In this document: positions 1 to 7,071 of the stretch, one piece after another
Numbering within the stretch: position 1 is the first letter of the stretch
How the letters are laid out: every line of letters begins with the position of its first letter
Source of the DNA: Anaerolineae bacterium
Lineage (GTDB): Bacteria > Chloroflexota > Anaerolineae > Aggregatilineales > Phototrophicaceae
DNA: 10,413 bases
Direction of reading: 5' to 3'
Assembly (NCBI GenBank): GCA_014379235.1
Contig: JACMMD010000281.1
Coordinates: forward strand, 1-10,413
The notes under the pieces: model-generated
What the model was told of the DNA's origin: nothing
The model's input: the letters and a program-made list of their open reading frames with translations, nothing else
The model's database searches: none
Position numbers and translations under genes: made by a program

Positions 1-265
1 CACCATGGCGCAAATATTCCAGGGTATGCTCTTAGGATCGTTGCTATCAATGACCGGGAGTAAGAAAATGGGAAGCATGGGGACGGCACATCCCAACCGG
101 AACGATTTGACCTTCATGGGTGAGCTTCTCCAGGCTGGCGAGGTCAAGCCAGTTATAGATAGATGTTACCCCTTGAGTGAGACGTCTGAGGCACTCCGTT
201 ATCTTGGAGCAGGACACGCAAGAGGCAAAGTCGTCATCACGGTGGAACAGAGCGATAAAATCTAA
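1..265 (+). CDS. Zinc-type alcohol dehydrogenase (MDR family), C-terminal fragment
   Basis: This is the 3' end of a medium-chain dehydrogenase/reductase gene. The frame is open at the left edge, so the start lies outside the window and the ATG at 5 is internal. About 87 residues are visible. The stretch KPVIDRCYPLSE, followed by an Ala-Leu-Arg-Tyr-Leu segment and GHARGKVVITV, is the usual C-terminus of NAD(P)-dependent MDR oxidoreductases: the last catalytic-domain strands and the helix before the stop. The preceding segment, which ends in DLTFMGELLQAGEVKP, fits the helix that precedes them in this family. The cofactor domain and zinc ligands are not in view, so the substrate cannot be judged and quinone reductase-like members remain possible. 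The gene runs toward the importer operon and looks unrelated to it. A weak 7-bp hairpin at 380-401 may end its transcript. Confidence 0.8.
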   Translation, partial: TMAQIFQGMLLGSLLSMTGSKKMGSMGTAHPNRNDLTFMGELLQAGEVKPVIDRCYPLSETSEALRYLGAGHARGKVVITVEQSDKI

Positions 266-476
266 CAAAGCGCTGCATTCGACCACTCTGTATAGTGATT
301 TGAACCGCTTTCTACCTAAAGTGTGGAACAACCACTGTCGGTGAAAGCTCTGCTATTGGAAATCTAGATAGTTCAGAAGAAGATGCGTCGTGAAGCATCT
401 TAACCACATTTGGAGAAGGCGGCAGGTAGTAAATGCCAGATGCTCATACAGCGTTTAGCAGCGACGTTCTACCCGC
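266..476. other. Intergenic gap after the dehydrogenase, no gene seen
   Basis: No convincing gene is present. Short open frames here lack a ribosome binding site and resemble no family I know. The only structure is a 7-bp perfect inverted repeat, AAGATGC at 380-386 and GCATCTT at 395-401 with an 8-base loop. It is followed by TAACCACATTT, which is at best a weak terminator for the dehydrogenase transcript. Confidence 0.4.
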
Positions 477-517
477 AAATGAACAGCGGTATTGCAATCC
501 GATACCGCTGTTCATTT
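477..517 (-). terminator. Strong hairpin terminator of the first importer operon
   Basis: AAATGAACAGCGGTAT (477-492) and its exact reverse complement (502-517) form a 16-bp perfect stem with a 9-base loop. It lies 21 bases past the stop of the ugpB-like gene, where the terminator of the minus-strand operon is expected. The A/T pairs at the stem base give a short T-rich tail (CATTT) on the minus strand. On the plus strand the tail TTCATTTTATTTG is richer in T, so the hairpin may also stop readthrough from the dehydrogenase side. Confidence 0.75.
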
Positions 518-538
518 TATTTGACGAACGACGAACGA

Positions 539-1972
539 CTAGCTGCCGATGGTCAGATTGTATTCTTCCAACTGTTCATTCGAGATGGCAACGGCGCTGT
601 CAAGTGCTTCTTGCGCAGTGGCGAATTCACCCCGGAAGTAGCGATCAAACGCTTCGACGTAGTGTGTACGATAAGGCACGAAGATGCCAGAGACGTGCGC
701 GGTATTCGCATCGGTGATGTCGGTCAAACGGATTTGATCGATGGCGACCTGGAACTGAGGGTACAGCTCGAGTCCCGCCTGCATTTCCGGCAGGTCATAC
801 GCTGCCTGCACAACGGGATAGTAACCGGTGTTAATCGACCAGAATGCCTGAATTTCGGGAGTGAGCGCGAACTTAATGAAGTCCCACGCGCCTTCCTGTT
901 GTTCGACGGAGCCAGCGTCGGTGATCCACAGGGATGCGCCGCCGACAATGGTCTTGCCAGTAATGCCTTCGTTGCGGGGCATATACAGAACACCAACTTC
1001 GACGCCCGCTCCGCCGTTTTGTGCGCCTGCGATCAAGCCGCGCAAGCTGGCGATACTGGAGAAATGCATAGCGACCTCGCCGTTAGCGAACGCTGCCGCC
1101 GAAGCGCCGGAACCGCCTGCCGCTGGGCCGTAGTACACGGCCACGCCTTCGTCAACCAAACCCTTGAGGAATTCCACCCACTGTACGCCAATCGGGCTGT
1201 TATAAGCGTATTCGGACATACGTTCGCTGCCGCGACCATTGTTGGGCGCGCCCATGTAAGTATCGTGTACGGCATGAATCTGTTCCAAGAACCAGCCTTC
1301 GGCGTAGATGCCCAAACCGTAACGGGTGACATTGCCGCTGGCATCGGTTTCGGTCAGTGCGCGCGCATATTCCGCCACTTGGTCGAAGGTGACCATTGGC
1401 TCACCGGCGTCGAAACCGGCTTCCGCGAATGCCGTGCGGTCAACGTAGAGCATCGCCGTGGACGAGTTGAACGGCGCGGAATACAGCGTACCGTTGATTT
1501 CGTAGTTGGCGCGCGCGGCAGGTTCCATGTCTTCGATCACATCAGTCATACCGTCTCGTTCGAAGAACTGCTGCACCGGGATGATGCGACCCGTGTCGAT
1601 CATGCGCTGGTTGCCCGCCTCGAAAATCTGCGCCAGATCGGGCAGATCACCGCTTGCTAAACCCGCGTTGATGGTGTTGATCGTGTCCTCGTAGCTGGAC
1701 TGGAAGACCGCGTTGACATAGTAAAGACTCTGGCTGCTGTTGTATTGGTTGACGACTTCCTGCACGACGTTACCAAGACTACCGCCCAGACCATACCAGA
1801 AGGTCACTTCAATTGACCCTTCGGGACGTGCGACTGGAGGAACCGGGGTGATTGTCGGAGCGGGTGTGTTAGTCGCAGCGTCCTGTGCGAGCGCCGATGG
1901 CGAAATTGTCATGCCAAATGCCAGCAGTGCGAGGAGGAGGAACGAAAAGACGAATACGCTTATCTTCTTCAT
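539..1972 (-). CDS. ugpB: UgpB-like extracellular substrate-binding protein of an ABC importer
   Basis: This 477-residue protein captures solute outside the membrane for the two permeases encoded just upstream in the operon. Residues 1-29 form a Sec signal peptide (KK, hydrophobic core, ALA before Gln30). There is no lipobox cysteine. A Thr/Pro-rich spacer (about 34-50) leads to an SBP_bac_1/UgpB-type fold starting at EVTFWYGLGG. Blocks shared with E. coli UgpB, by recall, are APFNSSTAMLYVDRTAF (166-182), VGGASLW (343-349) and TGYYPVVQAAYDL (382-394). The UgpB ligand residues line up as Tyr94, Glu118, Ser170 or Ser171, Ser305 or Ser306, Gly344/345, Tyr384 or Tyr385 and Arg435, which supports glycerol-3-phosphate or a glycerophosphodiester as ligand. 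The start is set by AGGAG at 1982-1986, 9 bases upstream. The gene lies 36 bases after the second permease and is last in its operon. A sugar ligand cannot be excluded. Confidence 0.88.
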   Translation of the reverse strand: MKKISVFVFSFLLLALLAFGMTISPSALAQDAATNTPAPTITPVPPVARPEGSIEVTFWYGLGGSLGNVVQEVVNQYNSSQSLYYVNAVFQSSYEDTINTINAGLASGDLPDLAQIFEAGNQRMIDTGRIIPVQQFFERDGMTDVIEDMEPAARANYEINGTLYSAPFNSSTAMLYVDRTAFAEAGFDAGEPMVTFDQVAEYARALTETDASGNVTRYGLGIYAEGWFLEQIHAVHDTYMGAPNNGRGSERMSEYAYNSPIGVQWVEFLKGLVDEGVAVYYGPAAGGSGASAAAFANGEVAMHFSSIASLRGLIAGAQNGGAGVEVGVLYMPRNEGITGKTIVGGASLWITDAGSVEQQEGAWDFIKFALTPEIQAFWSINTGYYPVVQAAYDLPEMQAGLELYPQFQVAIDQIRLTDITDANTAHVSGIFVPYRTHYVEAFDRYFRGEFATAQEALDSAVAISNEQLEEYNLTIGS

Positions 1973-2008
1973 GCAGTTTTTCTCCTAGATAGACGAAAGA
2001 CCATTTTC

Positions 2009-2857
2009 TTAACCCTTGACCGCGCCTGCCGTCAAACCACTTACGAGCTGGCGCTGACCGAGAACTAATAACACAAGCGTGGGAAGCATCACGATAATGG
2101 TGGCTGCCATTTGCATGTTGTAAACCGCCCCACCCTCGAAATTACGGAAGATAGTGATGCCTACCTGAGTAGTGCGCCATTCGGTGGCGTTGGTGACCAA
2201 GAGCGGCCAATAGAATTGATTCCATGTACTCAAAAACGTGTAGACCGCAAGCGTCGCAATCGCAGGGCGCGAGAGTGGCACGAGGATTAGCCACAAATAG
2301 CGGAATCGCCCGCAGCCATCGACCATCGCAGCGTCGTACAGTTCGCGTGGGAGCGTCAAGAAGAATTGGCGCATGAGGAAAATACCGAAGCCACTGGCGA
2401 TGAACGGCGTAATCAAGCCTTGATAAGTGTTCGTCCAACCGGCTTGCGCGACAAACAGATAGTTCGAGATGAGCGTCGCCTCGAACGGAACCATCAACGA
2501 GCCAAGCGCGATGAATAGAAGGATCGTTTTTCCCGGAAAGTTGAAGTACGCCAGCGCATACGCAAACAACGATGAAGAAACAATCACGCCGATTGTGACG
2601 CCCGTTGAAACGACGAACGAGTTAAGAATCCAACGAATGACAAGCGGTTCATCTTGAAACACGTTGATGAAGATGCCCCAATCGAGGTTGAACAGGTCGG
2701 GTGGCAATATATCGGGCGAGATCGTTGGCCCTTGAAGGGCAATCGACAGTGCGAAAATGAATGGCCACAACAACACAATCGCTGAAACGATCAACATGAG
2801 GTAGACCAGCGCGAAGAACGGAAGGCTGTGGCGCTTTTGGGGCTGCGAGATGTTCAT
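2009..2857 (-). CDS. ugpE: UgpE-type ABC importer permease (MalG family)
   Basis: This 282-residue inner-membrane permease is one half of the translocation channel. About six membrane segments can be seen, near residues 15-40, 76-104, 110-135, 145-163, 195-220 and 250-268. The EAA loop that docks on the ATPase runs from about 172 to 198 (ELYDAAMVDG, then the ILVPLSRP segment). It has Asp for the first Glu of EAA, and Cys182 follows the DG. The C-terminus GAVKG is typical of MalG/UgpE-type permeases. Its ATG overlaps the stop of the upstream permease by four bases (ATGA, 2854-2857), so the two are probably translationally coupled. An AAGGG motif lies about 10 bases before the start. The CUT1 family is certain. 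The UgpE name rests on the UgpB-like partner rather than on the permease itself. Confidence 0.88.
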   Translation of the reverse strand: MNISQPQKRHSLPFFALVYLMLIVSAIVLLWPFIFALSIALQGPTISPDILPPDLFNLDWGIFINVFQDEPLVIRWILNSFVVSTGVTIGVIVSSSLFAYALAYFNFPGKTILLFIALGSLMVPFEATLISNYLFVAQAGWTNTYQGLITPFIASGFGIFLMRQFFLTLPRELYDAAMVDGCGRFRYLWLILVPLSRPAIATLAVYTFLSTWNQFYWPLLVTNATEWRTTQVGITIFRNFEGGAVYNMQMAATIIVMLPTLVLLVLGQRQLVSGLTAGAVKG

Positions 2858-3822
2858 TGGTAATGCACCCTTCGTTCCAACACGCGGTACTGGATAGCAG
2901 TCAAGACCACAAGAATAATAAAAATGATGATTGACATCGCCGAAGCGAGACCATAGCGGTTGTCGTACCAGAAGGCTCTGTACGTTTCATAGACAAAGAC
3001 CGTGTTCGGCGAGTCAGGGATGAGTAGATAAAACTGGGTAAAGGCTTGCAGCGCGCCGATTGTGCCGATAACGATCAGAAAGAGCAGCGTCGGTGACAGC
3101 ATGGGCAGGGTGATATAACGGAACGTTTTCCAACGTCCAGCGCCATCGATTGCGGCGCTCTCGTAGAGATCGCTCGGGATCGCTTGGAGGCCGGCGAGTG
3201 AAATGATGAAGTTGAACCCGATGCCCGCCCAGATGGTCAGCGCGGCTACCGCCGGGAGTGCCGTCGCGTTGCTGCCGAGTAAACTGGGCGTATTGACGTT
3301 GAGCAGATCAACCAGCCATACGGTTGCTTTTGTGGATGGATTGTAGATTAATGCCCAGATCAGCCCCGCGCTTGAGAGCGAAATGGCAACCGTGCTGGTG
3401 AAGATCGTGCGAAAGATTTTGATCCCGCGTACCCGTGTGGTCGCCAGCAGCGCCAAAGCGACGCTGATAATGATTACAAACGGGACGACCATCAACATAA
3501 ATTGAAAACTTGTGACAATGCTCTCAAGGTACTCGGTGCGCCCACTGCCGTCGAAATTGAGCACACGCAGATAGTAGTCGACACCATTGAACGCGACAGG
3601 TTGTCCAGCAGGGTTGGTTACATGCAAGCTGAGGAAAATGGCGCGAAAAAACGGAAAATAAGTGAATAAGGCGAAGATGATTAGCGCCGGACTGCAATAC
3701 AGCAGCGCGATCAACAATTCACGAGAGCGCCGTGACATGATAGTCTGGATGAACGTTGATGCCGTTTGTTTTGAGGCTGGAGGAGTTCCCGATAGAGCTG
3801 AGAGCGAAACGTCATCGCGCAT
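2854..3822 (-). CDS. ugpA: UgpA-type ABC importer permease (MalF family)
   Basis: This 322-residue inner-membrane permease is the first gene of the operon. After a polar N-terminus of about 35 residues come roughly six membrane segments (about 36-58, 104-127, 137-160, 188-212, 243-266, 293-314). The EAA loop is LYESAAIDGAGRWKTFRY, followed by ITLPMLSP (219-244). The C-terminus ERRVHYQ resembles the end of E. coli UgpA. The start at 3822 has only a weak GGAT-like ribosome site about 12 bases upstream. The next in-frame ATG (Met29) has no better one, so the longer form is kept. The gene diverges from the phosphodiesterase gene, with an AT-rich promoter region between them. The substrate assignment comes from the binding protein of the operon. 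Confidence 0.87.
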   Translation of the reverse strand: MRDDVSLSALSGTPPASKQTASTFIQTIMSRRSRELLIALLYCSPALIIFALFTYFPFFRAIFLSLHVTNPAGQPVAFNGVDYYLRVLNFDGSGRTEYLESIVTSFQFMLMVVPFVIIISVALALLATTRVRGIKIFRTIFTSTVAISLSSAGLIWALIYNPSTKATVWLVDLLNVNTPSLLGSNATALPAVAALTIWAGIGFNFIISLAGLQAIPSDLYESAAIDGAGRWKTFRYITLPMLSPTLLFLIVIGTIGALQAFTQFYLLIPDSPNTVFVYETYRAFWYDNRYGLASAMSIIIFIILVVLTAIQYRVLERRVHYQ

Positions 3823-3894
3823 CGTTTTCTATCCGCGTATCCACATTGGGTCATGACAATTCGGATAGGATACGGGTCGATGATGATCTAAAGT

Positions 3895-3927
3895 TTAAAC
3901 GTATTAGGCAGCGCGTTTAACATTCAA
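3895..3927 (-). promoter_or_regulatory. Candidate promoter with overlapping inverted repeat for the ugpA-like operon
   Basis: Read on the minus strand, TTGAAT (3922-3927) and TAATAC (3901-3906) resemble -35 and -10 boxes, with a spacer of 15 that is shorter than ideal. TTAAACG (3895-3901) and CGTTTAA (3914-3920) form a 7-bp perfect inverted repeat that spans the -10 box and spacer, where a repressor could bind. The 8-base palindrome GTTTAAAC (3893-3900) overlaps the left arm. All of this is inference from position and similarity. Confidence 0.3.
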
Positions 3928-4112
3928 AAATGAAACCTGCTATACAGTGGGTCCGTTTATTTCGAACTTGCTTTCGCGTCAGGCGGCTGGAGTATTCTGT
4001 TCGCCGCACAAGGTGGGTAGCGCGTGCTGGTTATGCATGAGTATTAACCGGGTGACAACATCGATTTAACTTGCTTGCGCCACCATCCATAGTCTCCGTT
4101 GTCATATTAAGT

Positions 4113-4119
4113 GGGGAAG
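4113..4119 (+). promoter_or_regulatory. Ribosome binding site that selects the GTG start at 4125
   Basis: GGGGAAG ends 5 bases before the GTG at 4125. No comparable site precedes the upstream in-frame TTG at 4071. Starting at the GTG places the Lys-Arg and hydrophobic core of the signal peptide at the very N-terminus, as expected for a secreted enzyme. Confidence 0.65.
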
Positions 4120-4124
4120 TCACA

Positions 4125-6092
4125 GTGAAGCGTTTGTTGATAGCCGTTTTGCTTGCGCTACTCGGGTTGGTCGTTTCGCCTGCTGCTGCACAGGATGAAC
4201 TTCCAATTGTCGTTTACATTAGTTGGGATGGTTCGCCGGGCTGGGTTGTAGAACGGCTGCTGGAAGAAGACAAGCTGCCCAACGTGCAGCGCTTAATCGA
4301 CGAGGGTGTGTGGGTGCGCCGAACCGTCGGCAACTGGCCCAGTGTGACTGCGGCTGGTCATGCGGCGGTCTTCAACGGTGGCTATGGCAATGTTAACGGC
4401 GTGACAGGCAACGGCGTTCATGCAGCCCCATTCGACCAATACACGATAGGTACACGCGGCGCGAGTGGTTTCAGCGCGGCCAACCTGCTGTCTGAGCCGA
4501 TCTGGATCACGGCTGCCCGTCAGGGATGGGAATCCGTCCTCGTCAGCGTCACGCAGTCGTCGCCATTCGAGATTTACACTGAAGATGGATTTGTCTCGCA
4601 GCAGGGCGCAGAGTCCTTCGGGGATTTCAGCGAAAATGTAATTGTCGCAGATCCATATGCTGCACGCCGGGGCGCTCCTGCGCCGATTGAAGGCGGCAGC
4701 GAAACAACACCACTGGTCGAAACCGATGGGGAAGGCTGGACAAACCTGCCCGAAGGCGCAGCGTTCCGCGCCTTCACAATTGATGGCAGCAGCGATAGCA
4801 CAGGCGCACTGCAAGGGTTGATTGTTGCCCTAGATGGTGCTTCCTTCGATCATATCGCGTTGAGTGCAGATGGCGATTATGCCAACGCCATCATTTTGAG
4901 CGCCACCCCATTTACCAACAACTCGTCAAACTTCAGCGCGCCAGTGATGACTACGTTTTGCGCGGAAGACGACTGCACGACGGGCTATACGCATTTCCGC
5001 CTGACCGAACTGGCGGATGACGGCAGCAGCTTTACACTCTGGCATACATTCCAGAGCGATTTCACTGGCTTCCTAACCGATGAAACGCGCATCGAGGACT
5101 ATCTGCGTGACGGTGGCGCGTTCACCGGCAACGGCGCGACTCCGCCTATGCCTCTCACCGAACTAGGCGCGCTGCCAAACATTTACGGCGAAATCGCCCT
5201 ACAGGTCAATGACTGGTTCTTCAATAATCTAGTCGCGGAAATCGAGCGCAATGAAGCTGACTTCTATGCCAGCTATTCGCCTTACCCGGATGAGTGGCAT
5301 CACTACTACTACGGCTTTATGGATGAAGCATCGCCAGTCTACAACGAAGAGAATGCCGCGCTGGCATGGTCATATGATGAGGTAATGTACGGCAATTTGG
5401 ACATGCATCTTGGCCGCGTAATCGATGCGCTGGAGGCTACTGGGCGTGACTGGAATATCGTTCTGTTCACCGATCATGGTTTCCAGTCATCATGGCGCAC
5501 TGTCTACCCGAACCGTATTCTAGCGGAGGCTGGTCTGCTGGTCACCAACGCCGAAGGTGTGATCGACCCAGCAAACTCGGTGGCTTACTACGGTGGCGAA
5601 AATACGGGCGGCATCTTCATCAACAGTGAACGGTTCATGGGCAGCATCGTCACCGACGCTGAATACGACGATGTGGTTACACAGGTGACGGAAGCGCTGA
5701 CCAGTGCGGTTGATCCAGAGACGGGGGAACCGGTCATCACCGCTGTTCACCGCGTCGACGAAATGGGTGATGAAGGCATTGGTGGTCCGCATGGCGCTGA
5801 TTTGTACATTGAAATCCCCAACGGCTACTACTGGAGCGCAAATGCGGTTGGTACAGAGCCGATTGCTGACGCAAACCCGAATGTGGGCGCAGGCGTACAT
5901 GGCCCCCGCCCGATGTCGCAGGATCAACTACTCGGATTCGCGGTTATGGGCGGTACGCAGATAGTGGATGGCGTGATTGTTGACCAAGCGCTGTCGATTG
6001 ACCTGACGCCAACGCTGGCGCTTGCAGTTGGCATTGAATCCGCCGATCACTGGCAGGGGACAGCGTATAACGATTGGGTCGCTGCCGAGTAA
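4125..6092 (+). CDS. Secreted type I phosphodiesterase/nucleotide pyrophosphatase (alkaline phosphatase superfamily)
   Basis: This 655-residue enzyme is predicted to be exported and to hydrolyse phosphate mono- or diesters with two metal ions. A signal peptide (MKRLLIAVLLALLG core) ends at PAAA before Gln23. The elements of the Phosphodiest/NPP fold appear in order: Asp35 in ISWDG; Thr75 in NWPSVTAAGH, the predicted nucleophile; Asp389 and His392 or His393 in YPDEWHHYYYG; Asp450 and His451 in FTDHGF; and His592 in GVHGPRP. The C-terminal DLTPTLALAVGI matches the usual end of the superfamily. Residues of about 180-350 form a long region between the two catalytic halves that I do not recognise. 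It includes Cys279 and Cys284, a possible disulfide, and may be a cap that sets specificity. Position next to a Ugp-like importer suggests phosphodiester scavenging, but the real substrate (nucleotide, glycerophosphodiester, phospholipid) cannot be read from sequence. Confidence 0.87.
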   Translation: MKRLLIAVLLALLGLVVSPAAAQDELPIVVYISWDGSPGWVVERLLEEDKLPNVQRLIDEGVWVRRTVGNWPSVTAAGHAAVFNGGYGNVNGVTGNGVHAAPFDQYTIGTRGASGFSAANLLSEPIWITAARQGWESVLVSVTQSSPFEIYTEDGFVSQQGAESFGDFSENVIVADPYAARRGAPAPIEGGSETTPLVETDGEGWTNLPEGAAFRAFTIDGSSDSTGALQGLIVALDGASFDHIALSADGDYANAIILSATPFTNNSSNFSAPVMTTFCAEDDCTTGYTHFRLTELADDGSSFTLWHTFQSDFTGFLTDETRIEDYLRDGGAFTGNGATPPMPLTELGALPNIYGEIALQVNDWFFNNLVAEIERNEADFYASYSPYPDEWHHYYYGFMDEASPVYNEENAALAWSYDEVMYGNLDMHLGRVIDALEATGRDWNIVLFTDHGFQSSWRTVYPNRILAEAGLLVTNAEGVIDPANSVAYYGGENTGGIFINSERFMGSIVTDAEYDDVVTQVTEALTSAVDPETGEPVITAVHRVDEMGDEGIGGPHGADLYIEIPNGYYWSANAVGTEPIADANPNVGAGVHGPRPMSQDQLLGFAVMGGTQIVDGVIVDQALSIDLTPTLALAVGIESADHWQGTAYNDWVAAE

Positions 6093-6139
6093 ACCTCGAT
6101 AGACACGCAGCAATCTGTCGAAGAAAAGGTTGGTTCACG

Positions 6140-6175
6140 ATGGGACGGCGCATCTAACTCAATGCACCGTCCCAT
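6140..6175. terminator. Long hairpin between converging genes, probable bidirectional terminator
   Basis: ATGGGACGG (6140-6148) pairs exactly with CCGTCCCAT (6167-6175). After one C/A mismatch the stem continues with GCAT (6150-6153) and ATGC (6162-6165), closing an 8-base loop. It begins 48 bases after the phosphodiesterase stop and lies about 115 bases beyond the stop of the metallophosphoesterase on the other strand. Neither side has a clear run of T, although TTTTC occurs on the minus strand about 10 bases beyond the stem. Confidence 0.55.
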
Positions 6176-6204
6176 TGCCAATAGACTTACCTACAACGTC
6201 TCTC

Positions 6205-6251
6205 TTGCTCTCACTCTATAAGCGCAAACAGGATCGTGAGTTGAAGAGCAA
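6205..6251. repeat. Interrupted inverted repeat downstream of the metallophosphoesterase gene
   Basis: TTGCTCT (6205-6211) is complementary to AGAGCAA (6245-6251). Inside it, CTCAC (6210-6214) is complementary to GTGAG (6236-6240). The arms share two bases and the right side has a 4-base insertion, so only an imperfect stem with a large loop could form. It lies about 40 bases beyond the minus-strand stop at 6292 and may contribute to ending that transcript. Confidence 0.25.
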
Positions 6252-6291
6252 CCGAGGGTGGGATGGCTACATATTTATCGCAGTGATACCG

Positions 6292-7071
6292 TCATAGCCG
6301 CTGAATGTCCGTTGCGCGACGAGCCTCACAGGTCACCAATACAGCGCCCAATTCGATAGGGCCTTCCGCGAACTGCCACGCATCACGGGTGTACATACGC
6401 TTTTTCATGGCGCTGACGAATGTTGACGGGTGATAGCCCAAGATGCCACCGCTCGGCCCCGTCATACCAACGTCACTCACATAGGCTACTCCACCGGGAA
6501 GTACGCGCAGATCGAGGGTAGGGACGTGGGTGTGTGTGCCCACGACAGCGATAACCCGTCCGGCATTTGCATAGGCGATGGTGAGTTTTTCTTCAGTCGA
6601 TGTACCATGAAAATCGACCAGCACACCGTCTAACGCATCTGCCCAAGTGTCAAGCTGACGCTCCATCACGGTGAGCGGATCATCCGCCAGTCGCAGCGCA
6701 TCGCGGCTCGCTAGATTGATCACACCGAGCCGCAGTCCGTTTTTTTCGAGAATCGCAGCACCGCGTCCCGGAGCAATTTCACCATAATTGAGTGGACGCA
6801 GCACACGCGCATCTTCGTGAACTGTGTGGCCTTCGTTTCCATCCCAAGAATGATTACCCCCGGTGACAGCATCCACACCGAGCGTCCAGAGCCGCTCTAG
6901 ATTGGCGCGTGTCATTCCGGCAATCACAAAGCTACCGCTGCCGGAAAGTTCAAGATTCTCGGCATTGGCGATGACAAAATCGGGTTGGTGTTGTGCGATG
7001 ATGTCGGGAAGGTGTAGTTCTAGATAATTGAGACCGGGACCAACAATGTCGCCAATAAAGAGGATTTTCAT
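6292..7071 (-). CDS. ymdB: YmdB-like metallophosphoesterase (TIGR00282 family)
   Basis: This 259-residue protein has no signal peptide and should be a cytoplasmic dimetal phosphoesterase. The family motifs are complete: GDIVG with Asp8; NAEN with Glu38 and Asn39; GGNHSWD with Asn73 and catalytic-type His74; VDFHGT with His155; GTHTHV with His180 and His182; then SDVGMTGPSGGILG (199-212). Length and order match B. subtilis YmdB, for which 2',3'-cyclic nucleotide phosphodiesterase activity has been reported. Its ATG overlaps the stop of the UgpE-type permease by four bases (7068-7071), and AGGGAG at 7082-7087 lies 10 bases before the start, so it is the last gene of the importer operon and probably translationally coupled. 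That context is unusual, since relatives I know sit near rny or other housekeeping genes. It suggests a role with the imported substrate, or a chance recruitment. The physiological substrate is unknown. Confidence 0.9.
   Translation of the reverse strand: MKILFIGDIVGPGLNYLELHLPDIIAQHQPDFVIANAENLELSGSGSFVIAGMTRANLERLWTLGVDAVTGGNHSWDGNEGHTVHEDARVLRPLNYGEIAPGRGAAILEKNGLRLGVINLASRDALRLADDPLTVMERQLDTWADALDGVLVDFHGTSTEEKLTIAYANAGRVIAVVGTHTHVPTLDLRVLPGGVAYVSDVGMTGPSGGILGYHPSTFVSAMKKRMYTRDAWQFAEGPIELGAVLVTCEARRATDIQRL

Larger units (their letters stand above)
3823..4124. promoter_or_regulatory. Divergent promoter region between importer operon and phosphodiesterase gene
   Basis: About 300 bases separate the two divergent genes, and no gene is seen inside. 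An AT-rich core at 3884-3930 carries the best promoter match for the minus strand (listed separately). For the plus strand the best, weak, match is TTGCTT (3968-3973) and TATTCT (3993-3998), with a spacer of 19, longer than ideal. GGTTA (4029-4033) and TAACC (4045-4049) form a small inverted repeat ahead of the phosphodiesterase gene. By eye I could not find a convincing Pho box or other named operator. Confidence 0.5.

Noticed and set aside
521..540. Short tandem GACGAAC-like repeat beside the terminator
   Set aside because: It has only about two copies, which is too few to call a repeat element.
410..1660. A 416-residue open frame on the plus strand, antisense to the ugpB-like gene
   Set aside because: It lies wholly opposite a gene with clear homology, a signal peptide and an SD. 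Its translation resembles no family and it starts without a ribosome site. It is best explained as codon-bias shadow.
4071..4124. N-terminal extension of the phosphodiesterase from a TTG at 4071
   Set aside because: No ribosome site precedes the TTG. The GTG at 4125 has GGGGAAG 5 bases upstream and gives a normal signal peptide.
4293..4814. A 173-residue minus-strand frame inside the phosphodiesterase gene
   Set aside because: It is antisense to a catalytic gene with conserved motifs, is Cys- and Ala-rich in composition, and shows no ribosome site or recognisable domain.
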